A DNA stretch of 64,000 bases from Terriglobus roseus DSM 18391 (GCF_000265425.1 NC_018014.1:310001-374000), one strand, 5' to 3'; counted from the first letter of the stretch, positions 9,001 to 17,275 are shown. Notes: generated by a model not told the origin, from the sequence alone. Numbers and translations are program-made.

Positions 9001-9678
9001 GCCCTGGCCGCTGATGGCGACCGAGTCCGATCCGCTGCTGTCTGCGCCACCGAGAGAAGCCATGGTGGGCAGTGCGGTAGTCTCCGCGCCCGCGCCGCTC
9101 GATGCGTCGCTGGTGTTGGCATCGCCGCCGGCACTGGCGCGCAGAGCCTGCAGGCCTCGACCGAGCGTCTGTGCGCTGATGCCTGCGAGAGCCGTATCAG
9201 CGCTGCCGGAAGCCGCGGCGCGTGCGGCTGCGCGAGAGGCCAGCTCCAGTGCAAACTCTGCCTTGCCTTCGTGCTGCGAGGCGTTCAGCAGAACCTCTGC
9301 GGTGGCGGGCGCGAAGGCAGCGAACTCTGCCCGCAATACGTAGCGGCCATTGCGCGGGATGGTCATGCGGAAGTTGCCGGCGACGTCTGTTGCTGCGGTG
9401 TACTTCTTACCGGTAAGTGTGTTGGTCGCGGTGATCGTGACGCCCGGCAGCGGTGTGCCTGCGGGCTTCTTGCCGCTGTTGTCTGCGGCGGTCATGCTGG
9501 CCACGGTTCCGGTAATCGTGCCGCCCTGGACCTCAGCGGGTGCAGGCGTTGCAGTGGCAACCGGCGCTGCGTCAGTGGGTGGCGTGGCCTGCGCGTGCAG
9601 CATCGTCGCGGAGAAGATGGCGCCACCCATCAGGGGGGCCGACAGAGAAAGACGCTGCCATGTACGGCGTGCGCGCAA
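6028..9678 (-). CDS. TonB-dependent receptor with carboxypeptidase-regulatory domain (Oar-like)
   Basis: A 1216-residue outer-membrane receptor. It has a signal peptide (ends MLHAQA), a carboxypeptidase-regulatory-like fold near residues 50-130 (ITATNTLTGKKYTAATD, NFRMTIPRNGRYVLRAEF), a long plug-like region, and a C-terminal barrel with segments such as LNAGLRYEYFSPY, VIRAGYGINFN and the terminal SFQARYRF ending in Phe. Such receptors move large substrates through the outer membrane using TonB energy; the substrate is unknown. Two Gly-rich tracts (about residues 275-325 and 515-545) are unusual for this family. The start is TTG at 9676-9678 with GAGG 8 nt upstream. Its stop overlaps the ATG of the VWFA gene. 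Confidence 0.9.
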   Translation of the reverse strand: MRARRTWQRLSLSAPLMGGAIFSATMLHAQATPPTDAAPVATATPAPAEVQGGTITGTVASMTAADNSGKKPAGTPLPGVTITATNTLTGKKYTAATDVAGNFRMTIPRNGRYVLRAEFAAFAPATAEVLLNASQHEGKAEFALELASRAAARAAASGSADTALAGISAQTLGRGLQALRASAGGDANTSDASSGAGAETTALPTMASLGGADSSGSDSVAISGQGGQINGLAGFNEDDLRNRIQSAIADAQRNGGAQADVANSIVSLIGGMATGGPGGFGGPGGGPGGPGGFGGGPGGFGGFGGGGFGGRGGGGFRNFNPSAIHGNVYYMAGNGALDATQFSLTGNALKPGYSTNRYGIALNGSPFIPGLTKPNTKQNLFLNWTGQRNDNPVNIYATVPTLQQRTGNFNGLTQTTNGAVAPVLLYNPATGTTYGDCSSYLNPGCNVITTPLSAQAQALLQYIPTPNTGTGSTAENYNYQRITTAGSNNTQISARFTRAFGASAGQGFGGGGGRGGGGRGGGGQRGQGQQTVKVLRQNMSANYSYSHSASDLRGLMSALDGKTQSNGYNLTAGYQLSYGRLSNSFTLGWNRAHAITTNNFTYGQVDPALAAGINIPKPIPAQAGLYNGVPSITLNNFTSVTDTQPANRLQQTFSLSDVVSWRKGKHNFRFGFDLRRAHNDLISGSNSLGQFTFTGYATKNPAAGSSTSAAVSGSSFADFLLGAPQNSNIQTGAQKIYLREWVYDGYANDDFRVSSNITLNAGLRYEYFSPYVEQNNRLVNLDHNADFTAFSRVTPGVPGTYSGAFPRSLVQPDRSLLSPRLGIAWRPKWTKNTVIRAGYGINFNTGQYSSFANSLAYQQPFAVTQNNVAATQGCGTLTTTGTTVANNFTLTNAFNCTSSTVLQNTFAINRAYRLGRVQAINMDIQRTLPLGIVANVGYNGSFGSSLDLRRAPNRSATTVLSNAQSIVYEDSIGESRFHSLSVNLRKRLQKGVSLQATYQYGHSIDNASSIGGAGNNTIVQNDARIDLEFGNSTFDVRHKVTGNYVFELPFGPNRAFLSNGGRLSRVMDGFSISGNFTFATGTYATPQYQNSIAQAATGNNYTLRPDRVFSQPIAGAGNLRSWFNTAAFASPSAAAVFGTASRNSIELPGTISNDMSLSRSIALGDLRNFEARVTASNVFNTVQYSGVNTVLNSSTFGQITGAAAPRKLSFQARYRF

Positions 9679-9828
9679 AAGGGAACCTCACAGGAATTTG
9701 GAGCCGTGCCGTTTTCTGTAGAGTACAGACGCGGGCGACATCGTGTTTGTTTCGGTAGAAATGGTTAAGAGAAGTAACTGCCTTTTACGTAAACGACACT
9801 TACAAAATCCCGTCCTAGGAAATTCATC
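9679..9828. promoter_or_regulatory. Divergent intergenic region with TTTACGTAAA palindrome
   Basis: About 150 nt separate the divergent TonB receptor and MFS genes, so promoters for both must lie here. The palindrome TTTACGTAAA at 9784-9793 is a candidate operator. The TTG start of the MFS gene is preceded by AGGA at 9817-9820. I cannot assign unambiguous -35 and -10 boxes. Confidence 0.4.
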
Positions 9829-11031
9829 TTGGATCGTGCAAAGAAGCTGCCGCCCATCTTCCTGCTGGGCCTGACGAACTCGACTTACGGCATGTGCGGC
9901 AGTTTTGCCTGCGTCGTATTGCCAGAGATGCTGGCGGCGCAGGGTGTCTCCGGCGGCCGCATCGGCGCCATTGTGGCGTGGATCCTGCTTGCACTGGTAT
10001 GGAGCTTCTTTCTTTCGCCCATGCTGGATGTCCGGTTCAGCCGCAGAAGTTATGCGCTGGCGTGCGCGGTCGTTGCCTCCGGCGGCGTTGCACTTACGGT
10101 CATGCACCATGGCAATCCGTTGTTTGCCGAGGCGGTGATGGTGGTAAGTTACGCCGCTGCCAGTCTGTTGCAGGCGGCCGTGGGCGGATGGATGGGATCA
10201 CTGATCCCCAAGAAGGACGAAGCAAAACTGGGCGCATGGTTTGCCATTGGGAACACGGGCGCAGGCGGCGTGATGATCCTGCTGGGTGGCGACCTTGTCT
10301 TTCGACTGCGGCCTGCGGCAGCCGCGGCAGCACTGGCCGGCATGATGATGCTGCCAACTCTCATTTACCTGATCGTGCCTGCACCAGGACCGGATCGACG
10401 GCTGGCGAGTGAGAGCTTCCGGCAGTTCTTCGCGGAGATCTTCGCACTGCTTCGCCGCCGTACGGTGCTGATTGTGCTGGTGCTCTTGTTCATGCCTGCG
10501 GCATCGTTTGCGCTGTGCAACATTCTTGCGGGAGTGGGCGGGGACTTTCACGCGAGCCCCAGTTTGATCAACTTCTCCTGCGGCATTGGCCTGATGCTGG
10601 CGGGACTTGCGGGCAGCCTGGCCGTGCCGGTGATCGCGCGGCGTCTGCCGCTGAAGTGGCTCTACCTTGCCATTGGCGTTGTGGGTGCCATCTTCACGGT
10701 GGGCGTGTGGGCATTGCCGCGATTGCCGTGGGTCTTTGCTGTTGCGATGATTGGCGAGAACGTCTTTCAGGCCGCCGCCTTCTCCGTTGAGGCAGGCATC
10801 GCGTTCGAGAGCATCGGTCGAGATAATCCGCTGGCGAGTACGCAATTCTCGTTACTGATGGCAGCCAGCGGTTTGCCCATTACTTACATGGGTTTGATTG
10901 ATTCGCATATCTACGATCTGCATGGTCTGAACGGCGCCATGCTGGCGGATGCCGGGATCAGTGTTGCGGTGTGCGTGGCGCTGGGGGCCTGGCTGGTGTG
11001 GCTGCGCGGACGGTCACGAACGATCGCGTAA
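9829..11031 (+). CDS. MFS transporter, probable 12 TM (AmpG-like group)
   Basis: A 400-residue inner-membrane carrier made almost entirely of hydrophobic helices, about 12 by eye, arranged in two halves separated by a charged central loop (PAPGPDRRLASESFRQFFAEIF, near residues 183-206). The N-terminus DRAKKLPPIFLLGLTNSTYGM and the polar GWMGSLIPKKDEAKLGAWFAIGNTGAG segment, which contains an MFS-like basic loop, resemble the PAT/AmpG subgroup of the major facilitator superfamily (muropeptide or acetyl-CoA carriers). Substrate not determined. The start is TTG at 9829-9831 with AGGA at good spacing. Confidence 0.8.
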   Translation: MDRAKKLPPIFLLGLTNSTYGMCGSFACVVLPEMLAAQGVSGGRIGAIVAWILLALVWSFFLSPMLDVRFSRRSYALACAVVASGGVALTVMHHGNPLFAEAVMVVSYAAASLLQAAVGGWMGSLIPKKDEAKLGAWFAIGNTGAGGVMILLGGDLVFRLRPAAAAAALAGMMMLPTLIYLIVPAPGPDRRLASESFRQFFAEIFALLRRRTVLIVLVLLFMPAASFALCNILAGVGGDFHASPSLINFSCGIGLMLAGLAGSLAVPVIARRLPLKWLYLAIGVVGAIFTVGVWALPRLPWVFAVAMIGENVFQAAAFSVEAGIAFESIGRDNPLASTQFSLLMAASGLPITYMGLIDSHIYDLHGLNGAMLADAGISVAVCVALGAWLVWLRGRSRTIA

Positions 11032-11033
11032 AG

Positions 11034-11067
11034 CCTACGTCTCAGAAGCAAGACGTGGGGCACCCGC
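11034..11067 (-). repeat. Short palindromic repeat, second family (copy 1)
   Basis: Read on the minus strand this 34-nt stretch begins GCGGGTGCCCCACGTCT and contains the palindrome ACGTCT-N8-AGACGT (11037-11056). It matches 28 of 34 positions with the copy at 41047-41080, and several of the six differences are paired changes that keep the stem. It lies between two convergent genes and may act as a transcription end. Confidence 0.6.
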
Positions 11068-11080
11068 TTTTCTGATCGAC

Positions 11081-11935
11081 TTACTGCGGAGGCGCTCCGG
11101 CAGGTCCGCCTGGGCCGCGACGCTGTCCGAAGGGACGATCCTGCACGCGCAGATCGGTCGGCACAAAGACGCCACCCTTGATCGAACCGATACCCACAAT
11201 GCTGTCGCCAACCTTCACATCGGCCAGTGTGATGGCTTCGCCGCCCTCTACGGGTGGAGCGCCTGCGGGTGGCGCGCCAGCGCCCTGGCCGCCGCGACGA
11301 CCGCCGCCTCCCATGCCCATACCGCCGCCCATCATGCCGGCGTCCACACCCATGGCGCGCATGGCGTCCGGGTTCATGCGACCGCCCTTGTGCAGCGAAG
11401 TCGTCTCGTCCAGGTTGATGGTCTGCGAGATCTTGTCCGTGCGCATGACGGTGACCTTCGTATCGTCGATGGAAACAACGCGACCGATGATGTACGTCCT
11501 GCCCATGTCGGCCCTGGCCTTGGCGACGTCGGCTGCGCTGACGTCCATGACCACGACAGCGTGCAGTTCGTGCTTTTCAGCGTCGGGCAGGCCCATGGCA
11601 ATGAGTTCATCGCCGGCCTGCACGCTGCCGATGGGTGTGACCTGCTGCGACCGCATGACGCGTGTGTTGTCCGTAGTGATGACGGTCCAGGTGGTGCCGC
11701 TCTCGTCCTTGATGGTGACGCTCGTGCCGCTGACCGCCGTGACGGTGCCTCGCAGACCGGTTCCGCGGCGTTGTCCGCCGGGACCACCCGGGCCGCGACG
11801 CTGCGCACTGGTCTGTGCGTCGTCCTGCGGCTGCTGATCGCCGCCACTGGTTGCGTTCTGCGCCAGCAGCGGCAGCGTGGCAGGGGACAGCAGGGCACAG
11901 CACAGAACGGCAGACTTCCAGAGGTTGCGGCTCAT
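11081..11935 (-). CDS. Secreted DUF5666-like protein
   Basis: A 284-residue exported protein. A signal peptide (MSRNLWKSAVLCCALL...LLAQ) is followed by an Arg/Gly/Pro stretch and then repeated small beta domains of the form LRGTVTAVSGTSVTIKDESG and IIGRVVSIDDTKVTVMRTD, each followed by a KVGDSIVGIG or QAGDELIAMG turn, as in DUF5666/OB-like modules. A Met/Gly-rich hinge (MMGGGMGMGGGG) could bind metal, but that is inference. The start at 11935 has AAGGAT about 8 nt upstream, which is better than the in-frame ATG 24 nt further up. Convergent with the MFS gene. Confidence 0.7.
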   Translation of the reverse strand: MSRNLWKSAVLCCALLSPATLPLLAQNATSGGDQQPQDDAQTSAQRRGPGGPGGQRRGTGLRGTVTAVSGTSVTIKDESGTTWTVITTDNTRVMRSQQVTPIGSVQAGDELIAMGLPDAEKHELHAVVVMDVSAADVAKARADMGRTYIIGRVVSIDDTKVTVMRTDKISQTINLDETTSLHKGGRMNPDAMRAMGVDAGMMGGGMGMGGGGRRGGQGAGAPPAGAPPVEGGEAITLADVKVGDSIVGIGSIKGGVFVPTDLRVQDRPFGQRRGPGGPAGAPPQ

Positions 11936-12135
11936 GGGACTTATCCTTTCGCGTATCAACGCGTGCTAGTTCAGACGCACTTTTCCGCGTAAAGACGCGC
12001 CGCGCGATCCGGAATTGATAAAACATTCCAACGCGCGACGCAGGGCCGGCGCGGAGGCATGCGGGCCGCTGATACACTCGCTCCACTTGCGCCCGCGTGG
12101 CGCAGGAATGTCGATACACCGAGTGAATCCGAACG

Positions 12136-14562
12136 ATGGCCACAACCAGCGCACCACCGCCACAGACCCCAGCCTTTCGACCGTTTGTTCCCGCGCAGGA
12201 ATCGCGGCCGGAACTTACGGTGCGCGCCGTCCTGATTGGCGCGCTCTTCGGCATCCTGTTTGGAGCGGTGACGGTTTACGTGGGCCTGAAGGCCGGCCTG
12301 ACGGTGGCGGCGTCCATCCCGATCTCCGTGCTGTCGATCTCGATCCTGCGCGTGCTGGGTCGGTCGTCGATCCTGGAAAACAACATCGTGCAGACGACCG
12401 GCAATGCCGGCCAGTCGATCGCCAGCGGCGTCATCTTCACGCTGCCCGCCTTGATCTTCCTGGGGTTTGACCTGGAGTATGCGCGCATCTTTGCGCTGGC
12501 GCTCTTTGGCGGATGGATCGGTGTGCTGTTCATGATTCCACTGCGACGACAGTTAATCGTCGAAGAGCATGGGACGCTGCTGTATCCCGAAGGCACAGCG
12601 TGCGCGGATGTTCTGATCGCGGGCGAGCGTGGCGGATCGTTTGCTTCACGAATCTTCCTGGGCATGGGCCTTGGATCGCTCTACACACTCTTTCAGAATG
12701 AGAACCTCTTCAAGCTGTGGCCGGGTACGCCCACGAAGAACTTCGACATCGGCGAGCAGCACCTGTTGAAGGGCGGTTCGATTCGCGTCGACGCGACGTC
12801 GGAGTACCTGGGCGTGGGTTACATCATTGGACCGAAGATCGCGGGCATCATGCTGGCGGGCGGCGTCTTTAGCTGGCTGGTGCTGATGCCTGCGATTTAC
12901 TTCTTCGGGTCGCACCTGAGTGCGCCGCTCTATCCCGGCACCGTTCCGATTCATGACATGAGCCCGAGCGATCTCTGGCGCACGTACATCCGTCCCATGG
13001 GAGCGGGCGCTGTCGCTGCTGCGGGCTGCCTGACACTGCTGCGCACGCTGCCGACGATCGTAAGCGCGGTGACCGGATCGCTGCGCGCGAAAAAGAATGC
13101 GGCGACCACTACCGGCAATACAACCGATAAGGTCGCGCGCACCGCGCATGATCTGCCGAACAGCTTTGTCTACGGCGGGTCGGTGCTGATCGTCATCATC
13201 ATGTGGGCCTTCCTCTACTTCAAGCCGGTGCCCGGTGCGCAGGTGGGAGCGCTGGCGAATCTCGCCGCAGCACTGCTGATCGTTGTCTTTGGCTTCCTCT
13301 TCGTCACCGTCAGCGCACGCATCGTGGGCATTGTGGGTTCGTCCGCGTCGCCGGTCAGCGGCATGACCATTGCAACGCTGATGGCGACGGCCGCGATCTT
13401 CCTGGTGCAGGGCTGGACGGCGCCTGCATTCGGTGCGCTGGCCATCACAATTGGCGGCGTGGTCTGCATTGCAGCAAGTAACGCGGGCGATACCGCGCAG
13501 GATCTGAAGACGGGTTACATCATCGGCGCAACGCCGTGGAAGACACAGCTCGCCGTGATGATTGGCGTAGTGGTCTCGACCTTCGTCATCGGCCTTACGC
13601 TGAGCGCGATGAACAAGGCCTTCGAGAGCTTCCGGCCCATGCCCACGTCCGCGACGTACAGCTTGTCGGCATTGCCCGAGGGGCTGCAGGATAAGGGAGT
13701 CTTCACACGTCCTCACATCAGCGTGGTCGATCCGAAGGACAGCACCAACAAGCAGGAGATTACCGACGCCACACGGTACGAACTGATCAACGCCATCGGC
13801 TCGTCCCAGTTGGAAGATGGAAAGTACCTGCTGAACCGGCAGACGGGCAAGCTTGAGATCCAGTGGGTGCAGGGCATTGGCAGCGAGAAGGTGGCGGCGC
13901 CACAGGGCCGCCTGATGGCGACGGTCATCAACGGCATCCTGTCGCGTAAGCTGCCTTGGTCGCTGGTGCTGCTTGGCGTGGCGCTGGTGCTGGCAGTGGA
14001 ACTGATGGGCGTGCGTTCGCTGACGCTGGCCGTGGGCGCGTACCTGTCCGTCGCGACGACGCTGGCGATCTTCGTCGGCAGCGTGATTCGTTGGATGGCC
14101 GATGCAGCCGTTGCAAAGGCCCGTGCACGCGACCGCGCCATACGCACGCAGCTAGCCTCAGAGGCCCTGGCACAGGCACCGCCGGGAGCGGTGGTTGCGG
14201 TGCTGAGCGAAGAGGAGTTACTCCGTGGTGATGCGTCGGGTCTGCTGCAGGGCGGAGGATTCACGAACGATGGGGCGCAGGCGGCGCTGACCAACAACGA
14301 CCCACTCACCGACCTGGACAACGACGAGATCAGCCCCGGCTCGCTCTTCGCCAGCGGCTTGATCGCGGCAGGTGGCATCACCGGCCTGCTGGGCGTCGCG
14401 GTCGCAGCGATGGAGAGTATCTCGGAAGAACGCGGCGGCCACTGGCTCTTCCCACGCTTCAGCGATCACAACCCGCTCTATCACGATCCAATTGCGATCG
14501 GCATGTTCGCTCTGTTGGCGTTCTCGCTGTACTACTTCGCGCGCAAGCCGCTTGATCAATAG
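12136..14562 (+). CDS. OPT/YSL-family oligopeptide or metal-chelate transporter
   Basis: An 808-residue polytopic membrane protein of the OPT family, which couples proton flow to uptake of small peptides or metal chelates. Diagnostic segments are VRAVLIGALFGILFGAVTVY, LKAGLTVAASIPISVLSI, ENNIVQTTGNAGQSIASG (the conserved NNIVQTxGxAGxS loop) and LLYPEGTACADVLIAGE. Near residue 440 comes CIAASNAGDTAQDLKTGYIIGATPWKTQ, another hallmark of bacterial OPT proteins. About 14-16 helices are likely, with a large soluble insert around residues 505-585 (FRPMPTSATY... QWVQGIGSEKVAAPQG). Length is slightly above the usual 600-750. No partner gene suggests the substrate. Confidence 0.9.
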   Translation: MATTSAPPPQTPAFRPFVPAQESRPELTVRAVLIGALFGILFGAVTVYVGLKAGLTVAASIPISVLSISILRVLGRSSILENNIVQTTGNAGQSIASGVIFTLPALIFLGFDLEYARIFALALFGGWIGVLFMIPLRRQLIVEEHGTLLYPEGTACADVLIAGERGGSFASRIFLGMGLGSLYTLFQNENLFKLWPGTPTKNFDIGEQHLLKGGSIRVDATSEYLGVGYIIGPKIAGIMLAGGVFSWLVLMPAIYFFGSHLSAPLYPGTVPIHDMSPSDLWRTYIRPMGAGAVAAAGCLTLLRTLPTIVSAVTGSLRAKKNAATTTGNTTDKVARTAHDLPNSFVYGGSVLIVIIMWAFLYFKPVPGAQVGALANLAAALLIVVFGFLFVTVSARIVGIVGSSASPVSGMTIATLMATAAIFLVQGWTAPAFGALAITIGGVVCIAASNAGDTAQDLKTGYIIGATPWKTQLAVMIGVVVSTFVIGLTLSAMNKAFESFRPMPTSATYSLSALPEGLQDKGVFTRPHISVVDPKDSTNKQEITDATRYELINAIGSSQLEDGKYLLNRQTGKLEIQWVQGIGSEKVAAPQGRLMATVINGILSRKLPWSLVLLGVALVLAVELMGVRSLTLAVGAYLSVATTLAIFVGSVIRWMADAAVAKARARDRAIRTQLASEALAQAPPGAVVAVLSEEELLRGDASGLLQGGGFTNDGAQAALTNNDPLTDLDNDEISPGSLFASGLIAAGGITGLLGVAVAAMESISEERGGHWLFPRFSDHNPLYHDPIAIGMFALLAFSLYYFARKPLDQ

Positions 14563-14662
14563 GGAAGACTCATTGTTCGCAACCCCGCGAAACACATCCG
14601 GAAGTCGCGTTCCATTTTGAACGGTGACGGGATGTGGCGCGGCGCCTGCTTATGAATTGTCT

Positions 14663-14690
14663 TTGACAGGCGGGGCGCGCCGCATACACT
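14663..14690 (+). promoter_or_regulatory. Sigma-70-type promoter for the secreted protein at 14712
   Basis: A perfect -35 box TTGACA (14663-14668) is followed after 16 nt by TACACT (14685-14690, 4 of 6 to TATAAT). The start codon at 14712 has GGAGGG 7 nt upstream, giving a short leader. Confidence 0.55.
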
Positions 14691-14711
14691 GCCGGTGCGG
14701 AGGGCTGCGGA

Positions 14712-15482
14712 ATGTTGCGTCGTGTTCTGTTCGGACTGTTCTTGATTAGCTTTGCAGTGCCTGTTGTTCGGGCCGAAGCGCAGACGGTGCATGCTCCGGA
14801 CGGCGGCTCGTTCGAACGTTTGCAGAGCATTGATGTCCCCGAGAAGCCAGGCGCACCCTTCCGCGCGACCGTCATTACGTCTTGGAAGCGGCGGCTGGAA
14901 GATGGTACTGAGTTCACGGTTTACAACCGGAGAACCATCGCTCGAGACAGCGTGGGGCACGTCTTTCAGGAGCGTCGCTACCTGAAGCCGAACGGCAACA
15001 CGCAGACGACACCGGTAACGTCCTTGGAGTACTACGATCCTGTGCGGAATGAGATGACCCAATGCACGCCCGTTGCGGCGCGTTGCGTTGTGCAGCCGTG
15101 GCGAATGGACTCAGGCGGTGCGGCTTCGCTACCGGCCGTCACAGCGTTTGCCACGGGCGGCAAGATCACGCGCGAAAGCCTGGGCGAGAAGAGCATCGAA
15201 AACTTGCAGGTGACGGGATCGCGCGAGATTTCGACCATTCGTATGGGCCAGAGCGAGCCGACCATTAAGGAGTTTTGGTACGCGCCGCTGCTGGGTATCA
15301 ACGTTGTCGTAAAGCGGTTTGAGCCGCGTGGTGGCGCGGAGAACTTTAGTGTGGAGCAGATAGACCGCAACGAACCGGATCCCAGACTTTTCCAGCCGCC
15401 GCAAGGATTTCAGATCGTGAACATGCCGGCTTCGACGCGTTACGTGATGTCGGGAGAGGTGACACCGACCACTGCGCGCTAG
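14712..15482 (+). CDS. Secreted protein of unknown function
   Basis: A 256-residue protein with a clear signal peptide (MLRRVLFGLFLISFAVPVVRAEA). The mature part is predicted mostly beta, with FRATVITSWKRRLEDGTEFTVYNRRTIARDSVGHVFQERR and later IKEFWYAPLLGINVVVKRFEPRGG. The pattern of an outer lipoprotein-carrier-like or 'DUF' beta sheet that compares treated and untreated states is common in acidobacterial secreted proteins, but I cannot name a family. Monocistronic: it has its own promoter and a terminator. Confidence 0.75.
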   Translation: MLRRVLFGLFLISFAVPVVRAEAQTVHAPDGGSFERLQSIDVPEKPGAPFRATVITSWKRRLEDGTEFTVYNRRTIARDSVGHVFQERRYLKPNGNTQTTPVTSLEYYDPVRNEMTQCTPVAARCVVQPWRMDSGGAASLPAVTAFATGGKITRESLGEKSIENLQVTGSREISTIRMGQSEPTIKEFWYAPLLGINVVVKRFEPRGGAENFSVEQIDRNEPDPRLFQPPQGFQIVNMPASTRYVMSGEVTPTTAR

Positions 15483-15504
15483 CGTGTCTGGACTCCATCG
15501 AAAA

Positions 15505-15538
15505 GGGCCTCGCCTCACCGACGAGGCCCTCTTCGTTT
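15505..15538. terminator. Bidirectional terminator hairpin
   Basis: GGGCCTCG (15505-15512) pairs with CGAGGCCC (15522-15529), followed by TCTTCGTTT on the plus strand and, read on the minus strand, by TTTT. It separates the convergent genes ending at 15482 and 15537. Confidence 0.85.
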
Positions 15539-16283
15539 AGCGCGCTGCGAGCCAGTCTGCGAAGTGTGTCGTGCCCAGCATCGGGTTGCTGCGTGCTGGT
15601 ACGAGTGACGTGTCGTCGACCGCTGCTCCGAAGTATGTCGCGCTCGCATCGGCCACGACAGTGCGAGTGTCGCCCTTGGACGCGAGCAGTTGTCCTGCGA
15701 AGGCGTCCATGGCGATGGCGTCTGGACCGGCGAGTTCGAGGATGGCGTTGGCAGGTTCGCTGAGTGCGATGCGGACGAGCGTTGCGGCCACGTCCTCTGC
15801 CGCGATGGGCTGCATCATGGCGTGCGGTAGATGCACTGCGCCGTTGACGGTGCCTCCGTCGGCGATCGCTCCCGCAAACTCAAAAAACTGCGTTGCGCGA
15901 ACGACGGTATACGGCACGCCCGACGCTGCGATCGCCGCCTCCTGCGCGACCTTTGCGCGCATGTAGCCGCTGTCCGCGAGCTTCTCCGCGCCGACGACGG
16001 AGAGTGCCACGTGGTGCTTCACGCCGGTGCGAATCTCAGCGGGCAAGACGTTCCGTGCGGCGTCGAGGAAAAACGCCATCACCGCATCGTCCGCAAACGA
16101 TGGGGAGTTGGTCACATCCACGACGACAGCAGCGCCCTGCAGTGCAGCCTCCACACCTTCGCCCGTCAGGATGTTCACGCCAGTCGAGGGCGATGCGACG
16201 ACCGCCTCATGGCCCAACGCCTGCAGCCCCTGTACGACCTTCGACCCGATCAACCCGGTCCCACCCATCACGACAATCTTCAT
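15537..16283 (-). CDS. NAD(P)-binding oxidoreductase, NmrA/atypical SDR type; likely ECF41 target
   Basis: A 248-residue atypical short-chain dehydrogenase. The N-terminal dinucleotide motif is MKIVVMGGTGLIGSKVV (GGTGxxG) and the body has HVALSVVGAEKL, GYMRAKVAQEAAIAASGVPYTVVRATQFFEF and QPIAAEDVAATLV, as in NmrA-like proteins. Start chosen at 16283, where GGGGA sits about 5 nt upstream. It is downstream of and on the same strand as an ECF41-type sigma factor; members of that sigma group are known to control carboxymuconolactone decarboxylase, oxidoreductase or epimerase genes next door. A matching promoter sequence lies at 16338-16364. Natural substrate unknown. Confidence 0.82.
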   Translation of the reverse strand: MKIVVMGGTGLIGSKVVQGLQALGHEAVVASPSTGVNILTGEGVEAALQGAAVVVDVTNSPSFADDAVMAFFLDAARNVLPAEIRTGVKHHVALSVVGAEKLADSGYMRAKVAQEAAIAASGVPYTVVRATQFFEFAGAIADGGTVNGAVHLPHAMMQPIAAEDVAATLVRIALSEPANAILELAGPDAIAMDAFAGQLLASKGDTRTVVADASATYFGAAVDDTSLVPARSNPMLGTTHFADWLAAR

Positions 16284-16337
16284 CTGGTTCCCCTTTGCAC
16301 GTCGCATGAGGCGCAACGTGTTCTCTCTGCAAACGAG

Positions 16338-16364
16338 GACCGGATAACGATGCGATGTGTGACA
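16338..16364 (-). promoter_or_regulatory. Candidate ECF41-dependent promoter
   Basis: On the minus strand TGTCACA (16358-16364) is followed after exactly 16 nt by GGTC (16338-16341). The published ECF41 target consensus, as I recall it, is TGTCACA, 16 nt, CGTC, so this matches 10 of 11 defined positions with the right spacing. It lies about 55-80 nt upstream of the oxidoreductase start and downstream of the sigma gene. Confidence 0.65.
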
Positions 16365-16390
16365 GAATCTGCGAAAAGATTTCTTCGAGC

Positions 16391-17275
16391 CTAGAGCGTC
16401 GCTGCCAATGCACGCAGCTTTACGGGGCTCAGCGTGAAGTGGATCTGCTGGATGCCCGCAGTGGTGGCCTCAACGCTGATGAACGCTGCCAGCAAACCAT
16501 CACGCAGAACGAGTGCCGAGCTTTGTCCGTTGCCCTGGCTCCAGCGGACCTCAGCGCCCACCCAGAAGCGCTCGTGGAATCCAGCGACGACCTGCGCAAC
16601 GCGGGTGCGGCCAAGCAAGGGAACACGCGCTGCAGTGACGATGCCTCCACCGTCAGAGTAGGAGACAACATCCTCTGCCAGCAGGCGTTCCAGCGCCTCC
16701 ACTTCGCCGCTCTGCGCTGCTGCGATAAAGCCGTGCAGAAGGCGGTCACGCTCCTCATTGCTGACGCTCGCATGCCGGCCGTTCGCAACGTGCTTCTGTG
16801 CGCGGGACGCTAGCTGACGTGCGTTGCCTTCGGTGGTGTCCAGCAGGTCGGCGATCTCTCGGTGCGAGTAGGCGAAGGCCTCGCGCAACACATACGCGGC
16901 GCGCTCCACAGGGTTCAGCTTTTCGAGCAGCAGCAGGACGGCGATGCTGAGCGCTTCGCCGCGTTCTGCGCCAAGATACGGATCTGCGCTGGTATCCACC
17001 GGCTCCGGCAGCCAGGGGCCGATGTAGGTCTCACGCTGAGCACGGGCGGACTGCGCCACATTCAGCGCGAGGCGTGTGGTCGTCGTGACCAGAAATGCGG
17101 TGGGATCTTTTACGGCATTGCGATCAGTCGTCTGCCAGCGAAGCCACGCGTCCTGCACGACATCCTCAGCCTCGGCGGCCGTTCCCAGCACGCGATACGC
17201 AACACCGAACAGGCGCGGGCGTGTGCGCTGGAAGACATCGACTGCGTTCTGGAGAGAGGCTTCGTGGCTGTCCAC
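16391..17275 (-). CDS. ECF41-type RNA polymerase sigma factor with SnoaL-like C-terminal domain
   Basis: A 294-residue extracytoplasmic-function sigma factor. Region 2 spans about residues 15-80 (EAEDVVQDAWLRW) and region 4 about 112-165 (LNPVERAAYVLREAFAYSH, then IADLLDTTEGNARQLASRA). A C-terminal NTF2/SnoaL-like domain follows to the end. The linker motif WLPEP (residues 88-92) and DGGG (208-211) in the C-terminal domain are the hallmarks of ECF41 proteins, whose activity is set by the fused domain instead of a separate anti-sigma factor. The start is GTG at 17273-17275, only 7 nt after the stop of a small membrane protein, so the two are probably co-transcribed. The oxidoreductase downstream is the expected target. 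Confidence 0.9.
   Translation of the reverse strand: MDSHEASLQNAVDVFQRTRPRLFGVAYRVLGTAAEAEDVVQDAWLRWQTTDRNAVKDPTAFLVTTTTRLALNVAQSARAQRETYIGPWLPEPVDTSADPYLGAERGEALSIAVLLLLEKLNPVERAAYVLREAFAYSHREIADLLDTTEGNARQLASRAQKHVANGRHASVSNEERDRLLHGFIAAAQSGEVEALERLLAEDVVSYSDGGGIVTAARVPLLGRTRVAQVVAGFHERFWVGAEVRWSQGNGQSSALVLRDGLLAAFISVEATTAGIQQIHFTLSPVKLRALAATL

Noticed and set aside
7330..9768. Very long plus-strand open frame opposite the TonB receptor
   Set aside because: It mirrors the receptor codons, is rich in Arg, Ala and Gly, has no fold or ribosome binding site, and the minus-strand protein is clearly real.
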